This document shows, one piece after another, positions 1 through 12,439 of a stretch of DNA of 64,000 bases. The DNA comes from Oscarella lobularis (Eukaryota; Porifera; Homoscleromorpha; Homosclerophorida; Oscarellidae). Each line of letters opens with the position of its first letter. Position 1 is the first letter of the stretch. The translations under genes were made by a program, and so were the position numbers. Location: positions 2,418,001 through 2,482,000 of the forward strand of contig NC_089185.1 in the NCBI RefSeq assembly GCF_947507565.1, given 5' to 3'. Below the pieces are notes generated by a model that saw only the letters and a program-made list of their open reading frames with translations, was not told where the DNA came from and searched no databases.

Positions 1-257
1 TGTATCATTGGAGGCAACGTAAAGTAAGTTTGTCTCTCGATTGAAAAGGAAGCAGCAACGCAACTGAAGAAGAAAGAAGATTGCAAATAATAGTAGATAG
101 ACGGGCTTTTATATAATACGGTCACGATAATGATGTCGACACGCGCATACAATGCTTAGAATGTAGAGCTGTAGTCTTGGAAGGAGAAGCCGGCGAGTTG
201 AAGATAAGTTACGCTTTTGTCGTTTTTTAGCAATATGGCACTGACGTTCTCTTTTAG
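1..257. other. no gene seen
   Basis: No coding pattern is visible. A splice-donor-like GTAAGTT lies near position 24, so the first bases could be the end of an exon entering from outside the window, but the piece is too short to judge. Confidence 0.4.
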
Positions 258-493
258 GATTTCGGGGTCCTAGGCATGACCCCGTCATCAAAAACTGCCG
301 ATCCGGGGTCCTGGGCATGACCCCGTTATCAAAAACTGCCCGCGAATGAAACGGTAGAGGATGTGCAATTTTTGTCATTTTATTAAATAAAATTTTCCTC
401 CCTTTCCCTATTCTTGAGCAGTTTTTGTTAACGGGGTCTTGCTCAGGACCCCGAGGAGCAGTTTTTTTTGACGGGGTCTTGCTCAGGACCCCA
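258..493. repeat. inverted-repeat element with doubled terminal units
   Basis: Two tandem units of about 40 bp on the left (about 261-300 and 301-340) each carry a small GGGGTC..GACCCC hairpin followed by CAAAAACTGCC. Two units in the opposite orientation close the right side (about 415-452 and 453-492). An AT-rich core of about 75 bp separates the two ends. The arrangement resembles a non-autonomous inverted-repeat (MITE-like) element. No coding capacity is seen. The class cannot be named without a genome-wide copy search. Confidence 0.6.
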
Positions 494-2670
494 ATCTCCT
501 ACAAAACAAAATTAGAATTGCTACTTTTGCTCTCTTGAAATCATACCTGCCCGCCCAGGATACGGTTCGAGGGTCATGCATGAAGCTAAAAGGAAACATC
601 TTTCCTTGCGCGTTTGGCCACAGAAAAACCTCGGTTTTGTCATTGACTGAATTGACACGCTGCCGCAATCTCCTTTGCATCTTCTGCCTTCCTGAATTCA
701 ATTCTCTATATGAAGTTTATGCAATGATCTTCACTGATTGAAATTTTTTTCACCTTAACCTTTTTTGATCATTTCTGAACCGCTGCAACGTTACTATACT
801 TTTGATTCTTCCAGTATTGACGCCAAAAATGTTTCGTTTTTACAGAACCGTCTATCTTGAGCCAGAGCCAACCAAAGACACTCCTACGATTCCTTAGCCA
901 CGCACTGAGTTCTTCTCGCTAGCATGTCACTTTCCAATAAACGAGCCAGCATTTACTGACTGTCGTAACTGCTTTGGAGGGCTATTGAAGTAGAACCGCA
1001 TGCCAGCCAAACGTTCTCATTTTTTGGCCAGTAATAGATTCTAAATGACGACCTGATTGGGTTCCGTCACTACTCTTTCCAGACGGTACGTTACTCAGAA
1101 CCGTGTACAAGAGTAATTTGAATGACGAATGCAAACTTTCTGGACGCAAAAGCCTAGAGGAGAAAAGTTGCCATACGTACCGGCACTGTTTATCAACCGA
1201 AGTCCTCTACCCTGCTTTTATGTAGAGATGAATTCCAAAAGATACTCGATCTTCCTTTCTCCTCTATAAAATAAAACGAATTGAATACTAATTATGAAGT
1301 TATTTATTTATTTACTTTCTTTTAGTATTAACTAATGTATCACCTTGTGTCAATCCACGGAAAAAAAATTGTCAGTCAGCTTTTTGAGATTGCCCAGAAA
1401 CAAAGAAAGAAAGAAAAGAAGTCTCGTCTAAGACGTAGCTTTCTTTGGCTTTGTCATAATAGACTCCGTTGATACAAACCTACCGTCGCTCCTGTGCTGT
1501 TAGTGTAGCCACGGGTTCTAGTATCCGTGGTGTAGCGGTCCTGGCCTATTCCCTAAAGGTGGGGGCCCCTAGGTTTGAGAGGAATGCGGCAAATTTCGTT
1601 TACGTACAGCGCATCGAATGCATCACGCGGAGGACCAGCATTAATGAAAAAGTCGCCGCTCGAACACATGAGGGAGAAAACAGATGAAAAACGGCTCTCC
1701 GAGTCGGAATCTGCCCGCAGAGGCTATCTTATGCCCGCCCAATAACGGCCGCGCAGTCAGGCGGCACTTACTGCTGCAAAAACGACTTCTGCTTCATTGC
1801 AAAAACGGGGCCGAGCAAAGAACCGGGAACTCGGAGCACGTGCTGAAAGCATAGCTATGCTGAAAGGTAGGCGTGCCTTCGCGCTAAACATTTGCAAAAA
1901 TCGCGATTCGGTGTCGTACACATTCAGAATTTCAGTAAAATCTTTCTGCATTCGTCTGCATTCTATCGTGAGCCGCTTGCACGTGGTCCAACGGATAAAC
2001 GCTATTATAGTATATTTCTCGAAGAGCGGAACAACCTTCGCCACATACTGAAATAGAAGAAAGCACAATACATATATACGACTCCTATGCTAATTCTCCG
2101 TCCTATACCCATAAGACGCTTGTACGGTGATGCGTTTTTGAAGGATCGCTCCAAGTTTATTAACACTTCCACTCAGCTGATATATGCTCGTATCAAGACA
2201 AGAAAAAACACGACCAGTCGCGCTAAAGCTCGCTTACCAAACCCAGTAAAACTATTTGCCCGTCCACATTTTACCTATGAGATGAGTACACCCAAACACG
2301 GAATCGACTAAACTCCCTCCCAGATTTCGTGCAATCTAAATGAAAACATAAAGATCGTTCCTAGCTGTTACTGCATTTACCTTTTGTGCAGCAATACAGT
2401 ACCACGTAAAAGAGTGGACATGACTTTAGAACGTCTGGAGGTGCACGGTAACGCCCCCAAAGGCCCACTAGCGAGAAACGAGTATTCCTACAAGTTTTTG
2501 CACAATTCTTGCAAAATCAATTACAAAATTCGGAACGCTTGTCTAACCTACAAAACATAAAATCAATTTTTTGCCATTACTTTCGTGATGCTGCAAGGCA
2601 GAGTTGAATGTAAAGATTATTAACTAAAGTAAAATTATTAGTATGACATTATCAGACGGATTTCAAATGT
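494..2670. other. intergenic, no supported gene
   Basis: Only short unrelated open frames occur here, without splice logic or recognisable domains. It probably holds the 3' flank of the minus-strand NB-ARC gene that ends at 2671. A weak tRNA-like patch near 1515-1585 was considered and not called. Confidence 0.5.
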
Positions 2671-5600
2671 CTAACGCAAATTTAGAAGAGGGTGACCGCT
2701 TGGCAGTTGAGCGTACAACTGCATCGCTTCCAAGAGCATCGCGTCTGTTTTTGAAAACTCTTTAGAAGCAACTAAGCACCTGAAGTAATTCCATATAACT
2801 GCGGTAAAAAGAAGAATCATATTCCCATTAGTTTCGTTGTTCCTGTATAATTTATACGTGGAATGACACACTGATGGTCGTTATCCATGTTTGGCAGCAA
2901 AGCGAAAGCGTTTTCAAAACAATGAAGAGCATCGGGCAATAAGCTAAGCTCCGCGTAAATACTACCCAACTGGGTTTCTTGACTGCAAACTAAGAAATTA
3001 AAATTATCAGTACAATTGCAAAATAATTATAGAATAGCGTGACACTTACGAGATCCTGCATCTAACTCATCCTTATGATAAAGATCTGTGCTAAACGCCA
3101 CGCCCTCTTTAAAGTAGATGGCAGCTTCTCGTTTGTCTCCCAAATCTAGAAGATATCGGCCTACGCTTGCCAAACCTATTGTTAATTAATAGATTAGATT
3201 GGTTAGTGCTGATAGCATTTGAGCTGATTTACTAAGGATCAACGCGCGAAGCATTTCGGCTCGAGGCGGCGATTTTCTCAGCAAGTCCACTGCTTCTTTT
3301 TCTAAATCCAGAGCCTCTCGCTTTTTTCCTACCATGTTCAGACTGTCAGCATGACAACTCAGAACTAATAAGATAAAAGAAAATTTGTTATTTATTTCTG
3401 AAAATCGCTACTGCTTACATTTGTGAAGCTTTATGTTCTGAGGAGGCAAAGCAGATCTGGCGATAGATAGAGACTCTTTTGACATTGCAAACGCTTCGTC
3501 TATCTGGCCTAAATTCGTAAGCGTACTGCTGATTTCTCGCCGAACTAAAGAACCCTCAATTAAAAATACATCTACCTCCTGACAAGAATTATACCATCGG
3601 CTATTCTAAAGTCGGTAGCTGGAACGAGAAATTCTAGAGTCTCTAATGCTTTCTTAAAAAATTGCAAAGCTTCGTGACATTTGGAAAGCGCAAACAGAGC
3701 CTGGCCGTACGTCAGATAACCTATAGAAAACGACGTCAGTTACAGGGCAGGCTCTTGCTTTAAAATTACAGTCAGCGAGGCTTTGGTCGATTTGATTTCT
3801 TGGCCAGAACGACAAAGCTAAATTTAAAATCTCGATTTGCTCAGTAAACTTTTCTTCCTTGTAATAAAGCGATCCCAAGTAGACGTACACTATAAAAATA
3901 AGTGGGCAAATAATGTAAGGCATTCGAACTGCGAGCAAACGTATACACATGCTGCATGTGCATACCTTGATGTAAGTTATGATGAGGAAGGGGATACGTA
4001 GAACAAGCCCTTACGATGCTCTGAAAAATCTGTTCGGCTTCTTTAAGCTGACCTTGAACGCGGTAGACATCTCCAAGTACGCACAGTACTAAAAAAAGAC
4101 AAAGTCTGTATAGCGTCCAATGATGCAGAACTGGGCGCGTAACGATAACCTTCGCAGTAAAAGTAGGCAATTTCACGGTCAGACAGATCGTCAATAGATT
4201 TTTGATCAGTAGCAAGCAGAGCATTTGTGGCCGCTTCGGGAAATAGATGCAACATAGCACACATTTGAGCCAAGCCGTAGTAACCTACAATAAGACAAAT
4301 ATTAATCCACGCAAACGCATACACGTGTGCGTAAAATTACAAGATATTCTCTCCTCCTTGGGCATATCGCTACCCGAAGAGGCATAATTTCTAATTCGCT
4401 TTTCGTACAAATCCTTTCCCGTTTGAAAATGCGCGTATTCTTTAGATAATCGACAGGCGTAATCGACGACGTCAGACGTCGCTTCGCAGCATCCCAATCC
4501 GGCGTCCAAGAGCTTATGCGCGACGGCGTAGACGTGAGGAAGACGAAAAGCGAGAACGTCGCTTTTCAAAGCTCCTTTATTACTGGCCAACTTTCGTAAA
4601 GAAGGTAGATCTTTTACTAGAGACTTTCCAGCGGAAACAAGCATTTTTTCTAACTGGGCAACATCTCCGAGGAGACGGTGAAAGACGCTCGATTGGACAA
4701 GATGATGCATGCTGAACACTTCCGTGCCGTCGTTCAGACGTAGGCGCTGCAAAAACGATCGACTTTCTAAAATTTGAATTCCGCTTTCAAAAAGACTTTC
4801 GAGAAGCTCGTCGTTCGTATCGTCGTAAAAGGCGGCCTCGCGAAGAACGCCCTTAGGAATGTCTTGCGAAGAGAAGAGAGAGCAATGCTGCAAAATTAGG
4901 TAGGCAACTTGAAACTCGTCTCGATCCTTGATATAGTCGATATCGAGTTCCCATGTCAGGTATAAATGACGTTTGGCTAGCAGCGCGTCTCGCGCTTGGC
5001 AAAGAAGCTTTCTGTCCCTAGGTTTGACATCAAACTCCGATACGTCGATTTTGGCAATTTCGCATGGAGAGTAGATTTCGTTTTCCTGAAATTTTTCTTT
5101 CAAATGAGACAAATGAAAGTAAGCGAGCATCTTGGTCATATCAAGCGCGGCCGGATCGAGATCCTTCACCTTAGCATCAAGAAGCCGCCAATAGTCTTGA
5201 AACGTCATCTTGCTCTGCCTTATATAAATACCGGCGTGAGCCAGGGCAAGGGGTAGCCCTTGAACGGGAGGGTCCAAAGCAAGCCTTTGAGCAAAGTCTT
5301 GCTCTAAACGTGTCGCTTCCGCAAACGATTCTAGCGACTGCCTGGCCCACCCAAGGAGGGCGTGAACTGCATCTTCACCTTGCAGTTCGTTGAGAGTCAT
5401 GTGCGCGAAATTGGGATCGTCAATTAAATTTTCGGCTCTTGTTGTGATAATGACGTGGCACGGTATTCTTCTGTCAGGCAGGCAGTCTTGGAGCAAGTCA
5501 GCCTCGGTGACGTTATCAAAGAAAATGAGGGATCGAGGACCGTTTTTTAAGAAATTTTGAAATAAAGTGGCATTTTCAGCCACAGAAGAATAGGATTTGG

Positions 5601-7033
5601 CTTCACGGGCATCGGAGTTCGCGGTTTGAAAAGCAAGAAGCTGAAAACACAGTAGCACAAAGAAACGCCAGAATTTACTAATTAACTTACGTTCCTTTTC
5701 AATGAGGCGAAAAGAGAAGAGTAGGATTCCGTATTGAATTTGAAAATCCCATCTCTGTACGCTGACTCATGCCGGCGGATGTACTCTTCAGCCAAGCTGG
5801 TTTTGCCAGCACCTCCAACTCCGACAATGACCTGCAATGGCAATTATTAACAACGCAGCTCGTTTCTTAAGGAACTCCCTACATGAACTTTTCTGCCACT
5901 TATCGCTTTTATAGCAAAGTTCTTCGTGTCGCCTTCCCAGAAGAACGAAGACATCTGGCTCAATTCTCTTTCTCGACCATAAAGAATGCGAGTTTCCAGC
6001 GAAGAGAATCCTTGGGATTCATCACACTTAATTTTTGAATTTGAATGAAGAGAATTATTTTACCTGAAACTAATGAAGCTGGTTTCGCGGTTACTTCGCT
6101 CAAGTGCGAGCGAAGCAAAGGTAACGATGCTACTTGCTTCCCCTTCCACTTGGCAAATTTGTGCAACATTTCCCACGCCATTTCTTTAGGCTCTTTGCGT
6201 CGAATCAGGCACTGCTCCTCAATGCCATCAAGGTCGTCTTTCGAAACGCCTAGACGAACGCCGAGTTGCTTCCAAAAACGACCAACTTCGTTTTCAGCAA
6301 ATAGCAGCAGATCTCTCTCATAGCACTCATCTTCGACATCTGCTAAGGGAAGAGCTCTCAGATAGAAAAATGATCAAAAAAGCAAAAGCGATTGTATAAG
6401 AAAGGTAAGGAACGTGCACGTGTACTTGGTGGGTTCCCCGGGGTGTCAACCTAGCTCCCAACTGCATGTAATTGCAATAAAAAACTATCTACACTATCTT
6501 TTCCAATCATCCTTACTGGTTTTCTTCTGATTTCCTTTCATAAAAACAGAATATGACTTTGGCTTTATTACCATTGCAGCGGCTGACAACTCTCGAAGAG
6601 CAACAACGTCATCCCCTTGACAAGAAATGATTTTCTGCAAGACGTCACCGCAAAGACTTTGACCTGAACAAGTCAAAAGCCCAATTGGAAATTAAGTGAA
6701 AACTACTTCAAAGGCAAGGCACGTGCTACCTCGCGTTGAAAAATTCACAGAAACTAAAGTCAGTCGTAATCACAAAAAAACACGACACGAAGTCATTCTC
6801 ATCACCTTGCCTCTCGTTCGGCACAGCGCCACGACCAGCAGACGGCGCTTGTACTTCTTGTGCCGAGTCTAATAAATTTTGAAGAATGCCCACATCAGCG
6901 TTCCAGCGCGAAGCGATTTCTTTAAGAGCATCGAGGCAAATAATTTCGTCAAGACCGCTCAAACCTCCAGATTTTATTCAATAAAGTTCGTATTGTAGCA
7001 AACGTAAAGATTACCTTGCACCAAATCAGCCAT
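2671..7033 (-). CDS. Death domain / NB-ARC / TPR STAND protein (APAF1- or NLR-like), multi-exon
   Basis: Likely an intracellular sensor of the signal-transducing ATPase (STAND) class. ATG at 7033-7031. Exons read on the minus strand: 7033-7015, 6964-6806, 6663-6572, about 6356-6095, 6026-5883, 5831-5691, 5640-4341, 4284-4150, 4088-3966, 3889-3770, 3720-3595, 3554-3419, 3364-3233, 3175-3050, 2989-2858, 2798-2671; about 1,090 aa. Exons 2 and 3 encode two related helical units of about 30 aa. Next comes a Death domain (residues about 95-180), then NB-ARC: GREREL linker, Walker A GVGGAGKTS, Walker B LIFFDNV, HVIITTR, GLPLA, and MHHLVQ at the MHD position. The C-terminal third is a run of about ten TPR-like helix pairs, roughly one per exon. 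Family knowledge: Death plus NB-ARC proteins oligomerise on activation and recruit adaptors. The join of exon 3 to exon 4 does not keep phase without a possible micro-exon near 6450 and is unresolved. The ligand is unknown. Confidence 0.85.
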
Positions 7034-8396
7034 AGAACAGAAACTACGTGCAACGTCTTTCGCTGCTGGTGCAGGTGATTCCTGTTAGGTAAAACATGAC
7101 GTGCAAAATTTGAAAAAGTGATTACCAGTATTACTCGCAGCTTCAGCCAAAAAAATTGAAAAATCAAATTTTTCTCTTTACTAGAAAAACTGAGTGCTAG
7201 TAGCATCAGAAGCGCAAAGCATGCAGTATATAAGATCTTCAATATATGACGTAACTGGCACATGCGAGTACAATGAGCTATTTAGCACGATTATATAGCT
7301 AGAGACAAGGCACATCGGCGCGTGGACATGCAGGCTGCCTTTGACAACAAACTTGAGTGAGATAGGTTAGACGTATCTGATGCAGTAAGTAAAAGCAGCC
7401 GCCTATCGACATCGCGCGTAGTGCGATGACTCTATATATACTGTGCTTGTCATTCTGAACGGAGCGGAGAATCGACTGTTACGTTATTTCGATTGCGTCA
7501 ACTTGAAACCACGGCATTATTGACGATTGTTACCCAGGAGAAGAAAATTTCAGGCAGCGCAAACCTTTTCGTAAGCTTCTTTAGCTCGCCTACGAGAGAA
7601 TCTTCGCGAAACGCTTCCGGACGATCAGTGGAGTCAGATCCGAGATCCTATTTGTACGCATGCGTTCTTGCAAAAAAAACAGATAAAAGTATTTATCGGC
7701 TGCTCACGCGTTTACTTTTCTGAGCACTCTCAAATGAATCAATGCCATACACATTTTGAAGAAAATATCAAATGAAAAAGCGTTCCCCGTCTAAAATTCG
7801 ACCGAGCATGGCTTTATCTTCGCGCTTGACTTGAGAAGAGAAGACAAACTTCCTCTGCTTACATGGCCACAAGAGCGCAGCGCTGGGGAACGGCGCGAAG
7901 TCCGATTAAACTCAAAACAAAAGAATTCCGCTTGATTATCTATGGGAAAAGGTATTATAGACTAATTCTAGATAATTGACCGCACTTTCTGCTCGTCTCT
8001 TTCAAAATCGTAGAAGAGCGTTATGACGCCCGACGTCTCTTCTTCGTCTTTCTTAATTAATAAGCGTCGCTTTGTAGATCTCGCCAAGCACATGCTCCTC
8101 CGCCCACGAAGTCTTTGCATTCGCCATAGATATGAGCTCCTATAGCTAGCTCGCGTCGTTTTAAACCCGAAGGGCCTTCTACATAGGAAACCTAGAGACA
8201 GACAGACAGTGATGATACATTTCGGGAAAGACTTCTTGAGCACTGGAGACAACGTACGTCCGCGGCAAAGAGAGTGGCCGGCGCACAAGACTGCACGCAT
8301 TGGGTCGAGACAATATTTTTCTCCACGCTTGGAGGAAGCGATACGGCTGATCTTCGCTTTCCATTGCTTCTATTTCCTTGATTTTTCGAACTCGGA
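7034..8396. other. spacer between two Death-domain genes
   Basis: It contains the 5' flank of the NB-ARC gene (a possible 5' UTR exon at 7034-7062 and a TATA-like stretch near 7431) and the 3' flank of the ankyrin-Roc-COR gene. The short open frames at 7968-8364 have no domain. Because the terminal codons of the upstream gene (TACGCAAGTAAGTAG) contain a good splice donor, an alternative last exon could lie here. Confidence 0.4.
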
Positions 8397-11300
8397 CTAC
8401 TTACTTGCGTAAAGTTCATTGTATTTCCTTTCGATGTGACTTCTGTTCACTCCGACCTCCTCAAACCAGGCCAGAAGCTGGCCTACACTCGGAGATTTCG
8501 CCATGTTCCACGATTCAAGTACTTTGAACATGCGCACGACGTTACCGCCATAGGCTCTGCGAATGTCGTCAAGATCGTCTGATCCGATGAGAAAAACACC
8601 AATATCTTCCCATTTCGATCCTTTCACGGCAGCACAAGCCCTCAACAAATCTAAGGACACCAACTCGTCATCGGCCAGAAAAGCACCTGAGAAAAAGTAA
8701 TTAAAAATAGACAACTTACGCCACGTATTATCAATACTAATAGTAGAAGCCGCCGCAACTTCATCAAGCGGAGCTGCGTAAAGAAAAATTGTAGAATATA
8801 TATACGTGGGCATGTCCGTTTACACTTACCGATAGAGGACGGTTGAGGCACACGCCCAGAGCAAGGAGCTGTGTCCTAAATGTATACATACGCTTTGACA
8901 ACGGAATAAAACAATTCTTTTTGCCATACTTCAACGGTGCTACATATTGATACAGTTCCATCCGGATAAGAAACCGCGCCCTGAAAAATAATCTATAGAA
9001 AAAGACAACCCCCTTTTCATCATTTACTTTCTCATCAGACTCGTCCATTATAACCAAATCTCTGACAGACGAATAATGTCGTTTCTCTGTTCGCCGCTGA
9101 ACCGAAAACAAAACGTGATCAAAAGTCTTCTCCTTTAGCTTCCTCTGCACGTCACTAATCGAGTAGATAGCCGGATCTTCGTCGAGCCGTTTCAAGTGTT
9201 TGCTGTCTAAATAGTACCAGTTTAGAACGACATCCGGACTCCTTTCGTCGCACACTCCGACGATCATGTCCTTGAGCTGGGCTACGAACTCCTTCGCCAC
9301 GTTATTACAAGCCGATTTATTCGACCAACGAACGACGAGATCAATGCAACAGTGGCCCTTCTTTATACCTAAATCGACGAGACACTCGACTACTTTGTCG
9401 CCGACGATCTTCACCACTTTCACGCCGTCTTTCCACGCCTCGCGACTCGTCGCTGCCACGCGAGAGCATCGAGACTGAAAGACGACGAACGACGAAGGCG
9501 ATATGATATCGACGGGATGAGCGCACTCGTATCGCTGACCGCGATACACGTCGAAAATTGCGTCTTCCTTCCAGGAGTGGCGAGAAATTGAATTCTCAAG
9601 CAGAGCCGGAATCTGATATAATTCGGAGAAGTCTTCCACCCGAATGCACAGATCCAAGGCGAGCAGAACAGCAATCGCTTCGTCAGCGGTCACCGTATAC
9701 GAAGACGGCGTTCCCTTTTTCTTTAGGTCGTTCTCAAATGCTCTCAAAGCCGACTCGATGTCCTTTCGCGACACTTCGCCCGATTTTCCCGACGGCATGC
9801 CGAACGGGAAGTAAGGCGGCGCCAGGAGCGGACCGACGACATTGCGGCACAACCAAATCGGTCGCGAGCAAATTCGAGAACCCAAATCGACGATCTATAG
9901 TAAACATGCATATAAAAATACCAGTTATCAAGATTGCTTACTATTCCAGAAGAGTCGAGATATTCTACAGAGACTTTTTTCTCTTCTACAGTCAAAGCAA
10001 TGCCGATGTCTTGCGCAACCCACGTCTCGAATTCATCCGCTGTCATGAAACAGGAGAGCGGAAATTTTCGCTTCTCTTCTGGAAGACAAAGATTCTGCTC
10101 GATGGCATGGCAAATTTTGGGGACCTCATCTGCAGCCTTTTAAGTATTCAAATAAATAATTATTTAATCACAAGTGAACATTGTAAGTCGTACCTTTAGC
10201 ATTTCCTCGCGAAGTCTTTTTAGTTTGTTTCTGCAGTCGTTCATGCGAAACGAATTGCTCTTACTGCAATCCATTTCGATTACGTGAAAAATTTCGAATG
10301 TGTCCCTAAATTCTTCTTGAAGAATTTCGGCGACTCGTTTCACTTGAAAGCTCGCTTCAACTCCCGCTTCCTCGCCGAAACCGATCAAATTGAAAATCAC
10401 GAGAAGGCGAAGTCGCGACGTGAGGCGAGAAAAAAGAGCGCGAAGCGGAGCCTTAACGAAGGCGCACCAATAACGTCCAATCTCCAAGAGAGCGATTTCA
10501 GGCGTCATAGTTTGCGCCTTTCGAAAGCGAAGGACAAGAACGAAGATCGTATTGGATGGACCAAAGAAGAGACCGTGAGCGCTGTGAAACGTCGATTGGG
10601 CCCCAAAGTCCCATATCAATCCTTTGCCCACTCCTGGAATTTGGCTGTTGTGAATTTCGATGCCGGCTGTGCGATCCTTTGGATCGATTGGCGGAAGATC
10701 GAGTCGAAGAAGAGAATTGACGAACGTCGTTTTCCCCGCCATTTCGCTTCCGATCACGCACAATTTGATCGAATCCGGGCGAACTTTCTCCCGCTGAAGA
10801 ACGGAAAATCGGACAGCGTCCTACAACAGAAAATAAATATGGGAAAGAGAACTAAAAAGGTGTGAAGCACGTAATGCTGTCGAAGGAGATTTCTGATTTC
10901 GCCGTAAGCCAGCAGATGAGGCGTATTTCCATTCTGAATTTCACAATGAAATCGCTCTTTTACCCCAGAATAAAAACATCACCTTGTCTTTGCATGTAAC
11001 GTCCACGCCTTTCTCAATCAAAAGACTGATGACCGATTTATGCGTCTGCGAGTTACACGAAGCGATGTGCAAAGCATTCTGATTAATCTACATGCATGAT
11101 AACTGAGATAGAGCAGAAGTCAGAAATAAAAAAAATTCAACTCACGGAATCTCTAGCCGAGAGGTCAGCTCCGAGCGCAATCAGCTGCTCAATGACGACG
11201 AATGGCCGTAAGAAAGCACATGCGTGCAATAAGGGCGTCCTTCCCCACTAAAAAAGAAAAACTCAAACGAGAATCAGGTATAGGTAATCACGATAATCTC

Positions 11301-12216
11301 ACCATTCTAACACAATTGACATCAACGCCTTTCTCCATGACGAGATAGTGAAGAACGTCTTTGATATCGTCATCAGATTTCGAGTCATTGGTAGCATGAA
11401 ACAAAGCCGTCTGTCCATCCTGAATAATAAAGAACGGCCACGTGCCTTAATTATTAAAGAAAATATGATTATATCACCTTATCTTTTGCTAAACAATCGA
11501 CTCCTTTTCCATCCAAGTAGCGCACTTTCAACGACCGATCGACGTCACTTGCACACGCGAACATAAAAGGCGTATGACCCAACTGAAAATGAAAATAAAA
11601 CTAATACATTTATCAGAAACCGAATTGTCTTGCCGTGTCCGTGCTATCTATAGCAGCATGGTGCTCCACGAGCCACTTCACGCCAAAAATACTTCCATAT
11701 AGACACGCATAGTGAAGCGGGCTGCGCTTCCTCCACTGCACGCACGCACGTATGAAATGAACGTACCAAATACGAACCAGCGTATTGCATGATTTCATAC
11801 CCTGTCTCGCTCATCAATGTTTTGACCAAAGTAGCTGAACCATTCTTCCGCTTCCTCCGACGACTGAAACTGTCGTCCCGCCACAAAGTGAAAGGCTGAA
11901 AGGCCGGGGTGGTCCGTCTATAAGCGTCAAGGAGCGATCGATGAGAAAAGAACGAATTCTGAATCTACCTATGGACCTGGACGTGCCGAAATCCGTCTTC
12001 CTCCGAGAGAAAGCGGCACAACTCTTCGGAAGTTCCTTTCTTGGTTATCTTTAGCAATCGTTCGATTGCAGTGACGATTGCACGTCTTGGCGGCCTCTGC
12101 AGGCGACAATTCGTCAAGCGTTTGCTTGCGAGATTCTCAGGCCGCAAGAATAAGCCTCGTCTTACTGGTAGCTCTTCGACTTTTTTGGAGTTTTGACGAG
12201 AAAAGAAGGCTCCCAT
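8397..12216 (-). CDS. Ankyrin - Roc - COR - Death domain protein (DAPK1-like ROCO without kinase)
   Basis: ATG at 12216-12214. Exons on the minus strand: 12216-11977, 11917-11801, 11735-11634, 11582-11478, 11419-11303, 11247-11146, 11087-10983, 10933-10871, 10820-10194, 10136-9942, 9894-9028, then several small exons between 8980 and 8700 that I could not phase with certainty, and the last 8686-8397. Exons 2-8 each hold about one ankyrin repeat. Exon 9 is a Roc-type GTPase: P-loop GSEMAGKT and WDFGAQ at the G3 position, but the G4 Asn/Thr-Lys-x-Asp is replaced by FNLIGF, so nucleotide specificity is doubtful. Exons 10-11 fit a COR domain (SRPIWLCRNVVGPLLAPP). The C-terminus is a Death domain (about 85 aa). 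Vertebrate DAPK1 has kinase, ankyrin, Roc-COR and Death; no kinase exon is seen here. An intron near 11633 appears to use a GC donor. The gene probably acts in apoptosis or stress signalling (inference). Confidence 0.8.
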
Positions 12217-12439
12217 ACCGCGCACGCGCAGTAAAAATCAATCATGAATGTACATTAACCTTCACGTAGTGCAAAACATCTATAAATCATTGACGATCAA
12301 ATATTGACAATAATGTAATCTAATCAAAAAGAAACGGAAAGCTGTTGCTGAAACGAAGGAATGCGCACGCGCTCTCGTAGCTAAATCTAAGTAACGCGGT
12401 CCTGTTCACTTCTCATGCAATTTGTTTCATCCTCTTCAA
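12217..12439. promoter_or_regulatory. short divergent intergenic region
   Basis: The minus-strand ankyrin-Roc-COR-Death gene starts at 12216 and the plus-strand 7TM gene starts at 12440, leaving 223 bp for both promoters. No TATA box is obvious. Shared regulation is inference. Confidence 0.35.

Noticed and set aside
1515-1585. tRNA-like patch (GTGGTGTAGCGGTCC and GGTTTGAG)
   Set aside because: A and B box-like strings are present, but no acceptor stem or cloverleaf can be drawn; at most an old SINE head.
7968-8364. Overlapping minus-strand frames downstream of the ankyrin-Roc-COR-Death gene
   Set aside because: No domain or splice support; probably 3' flank. An alternative last exon cannot be excluded.
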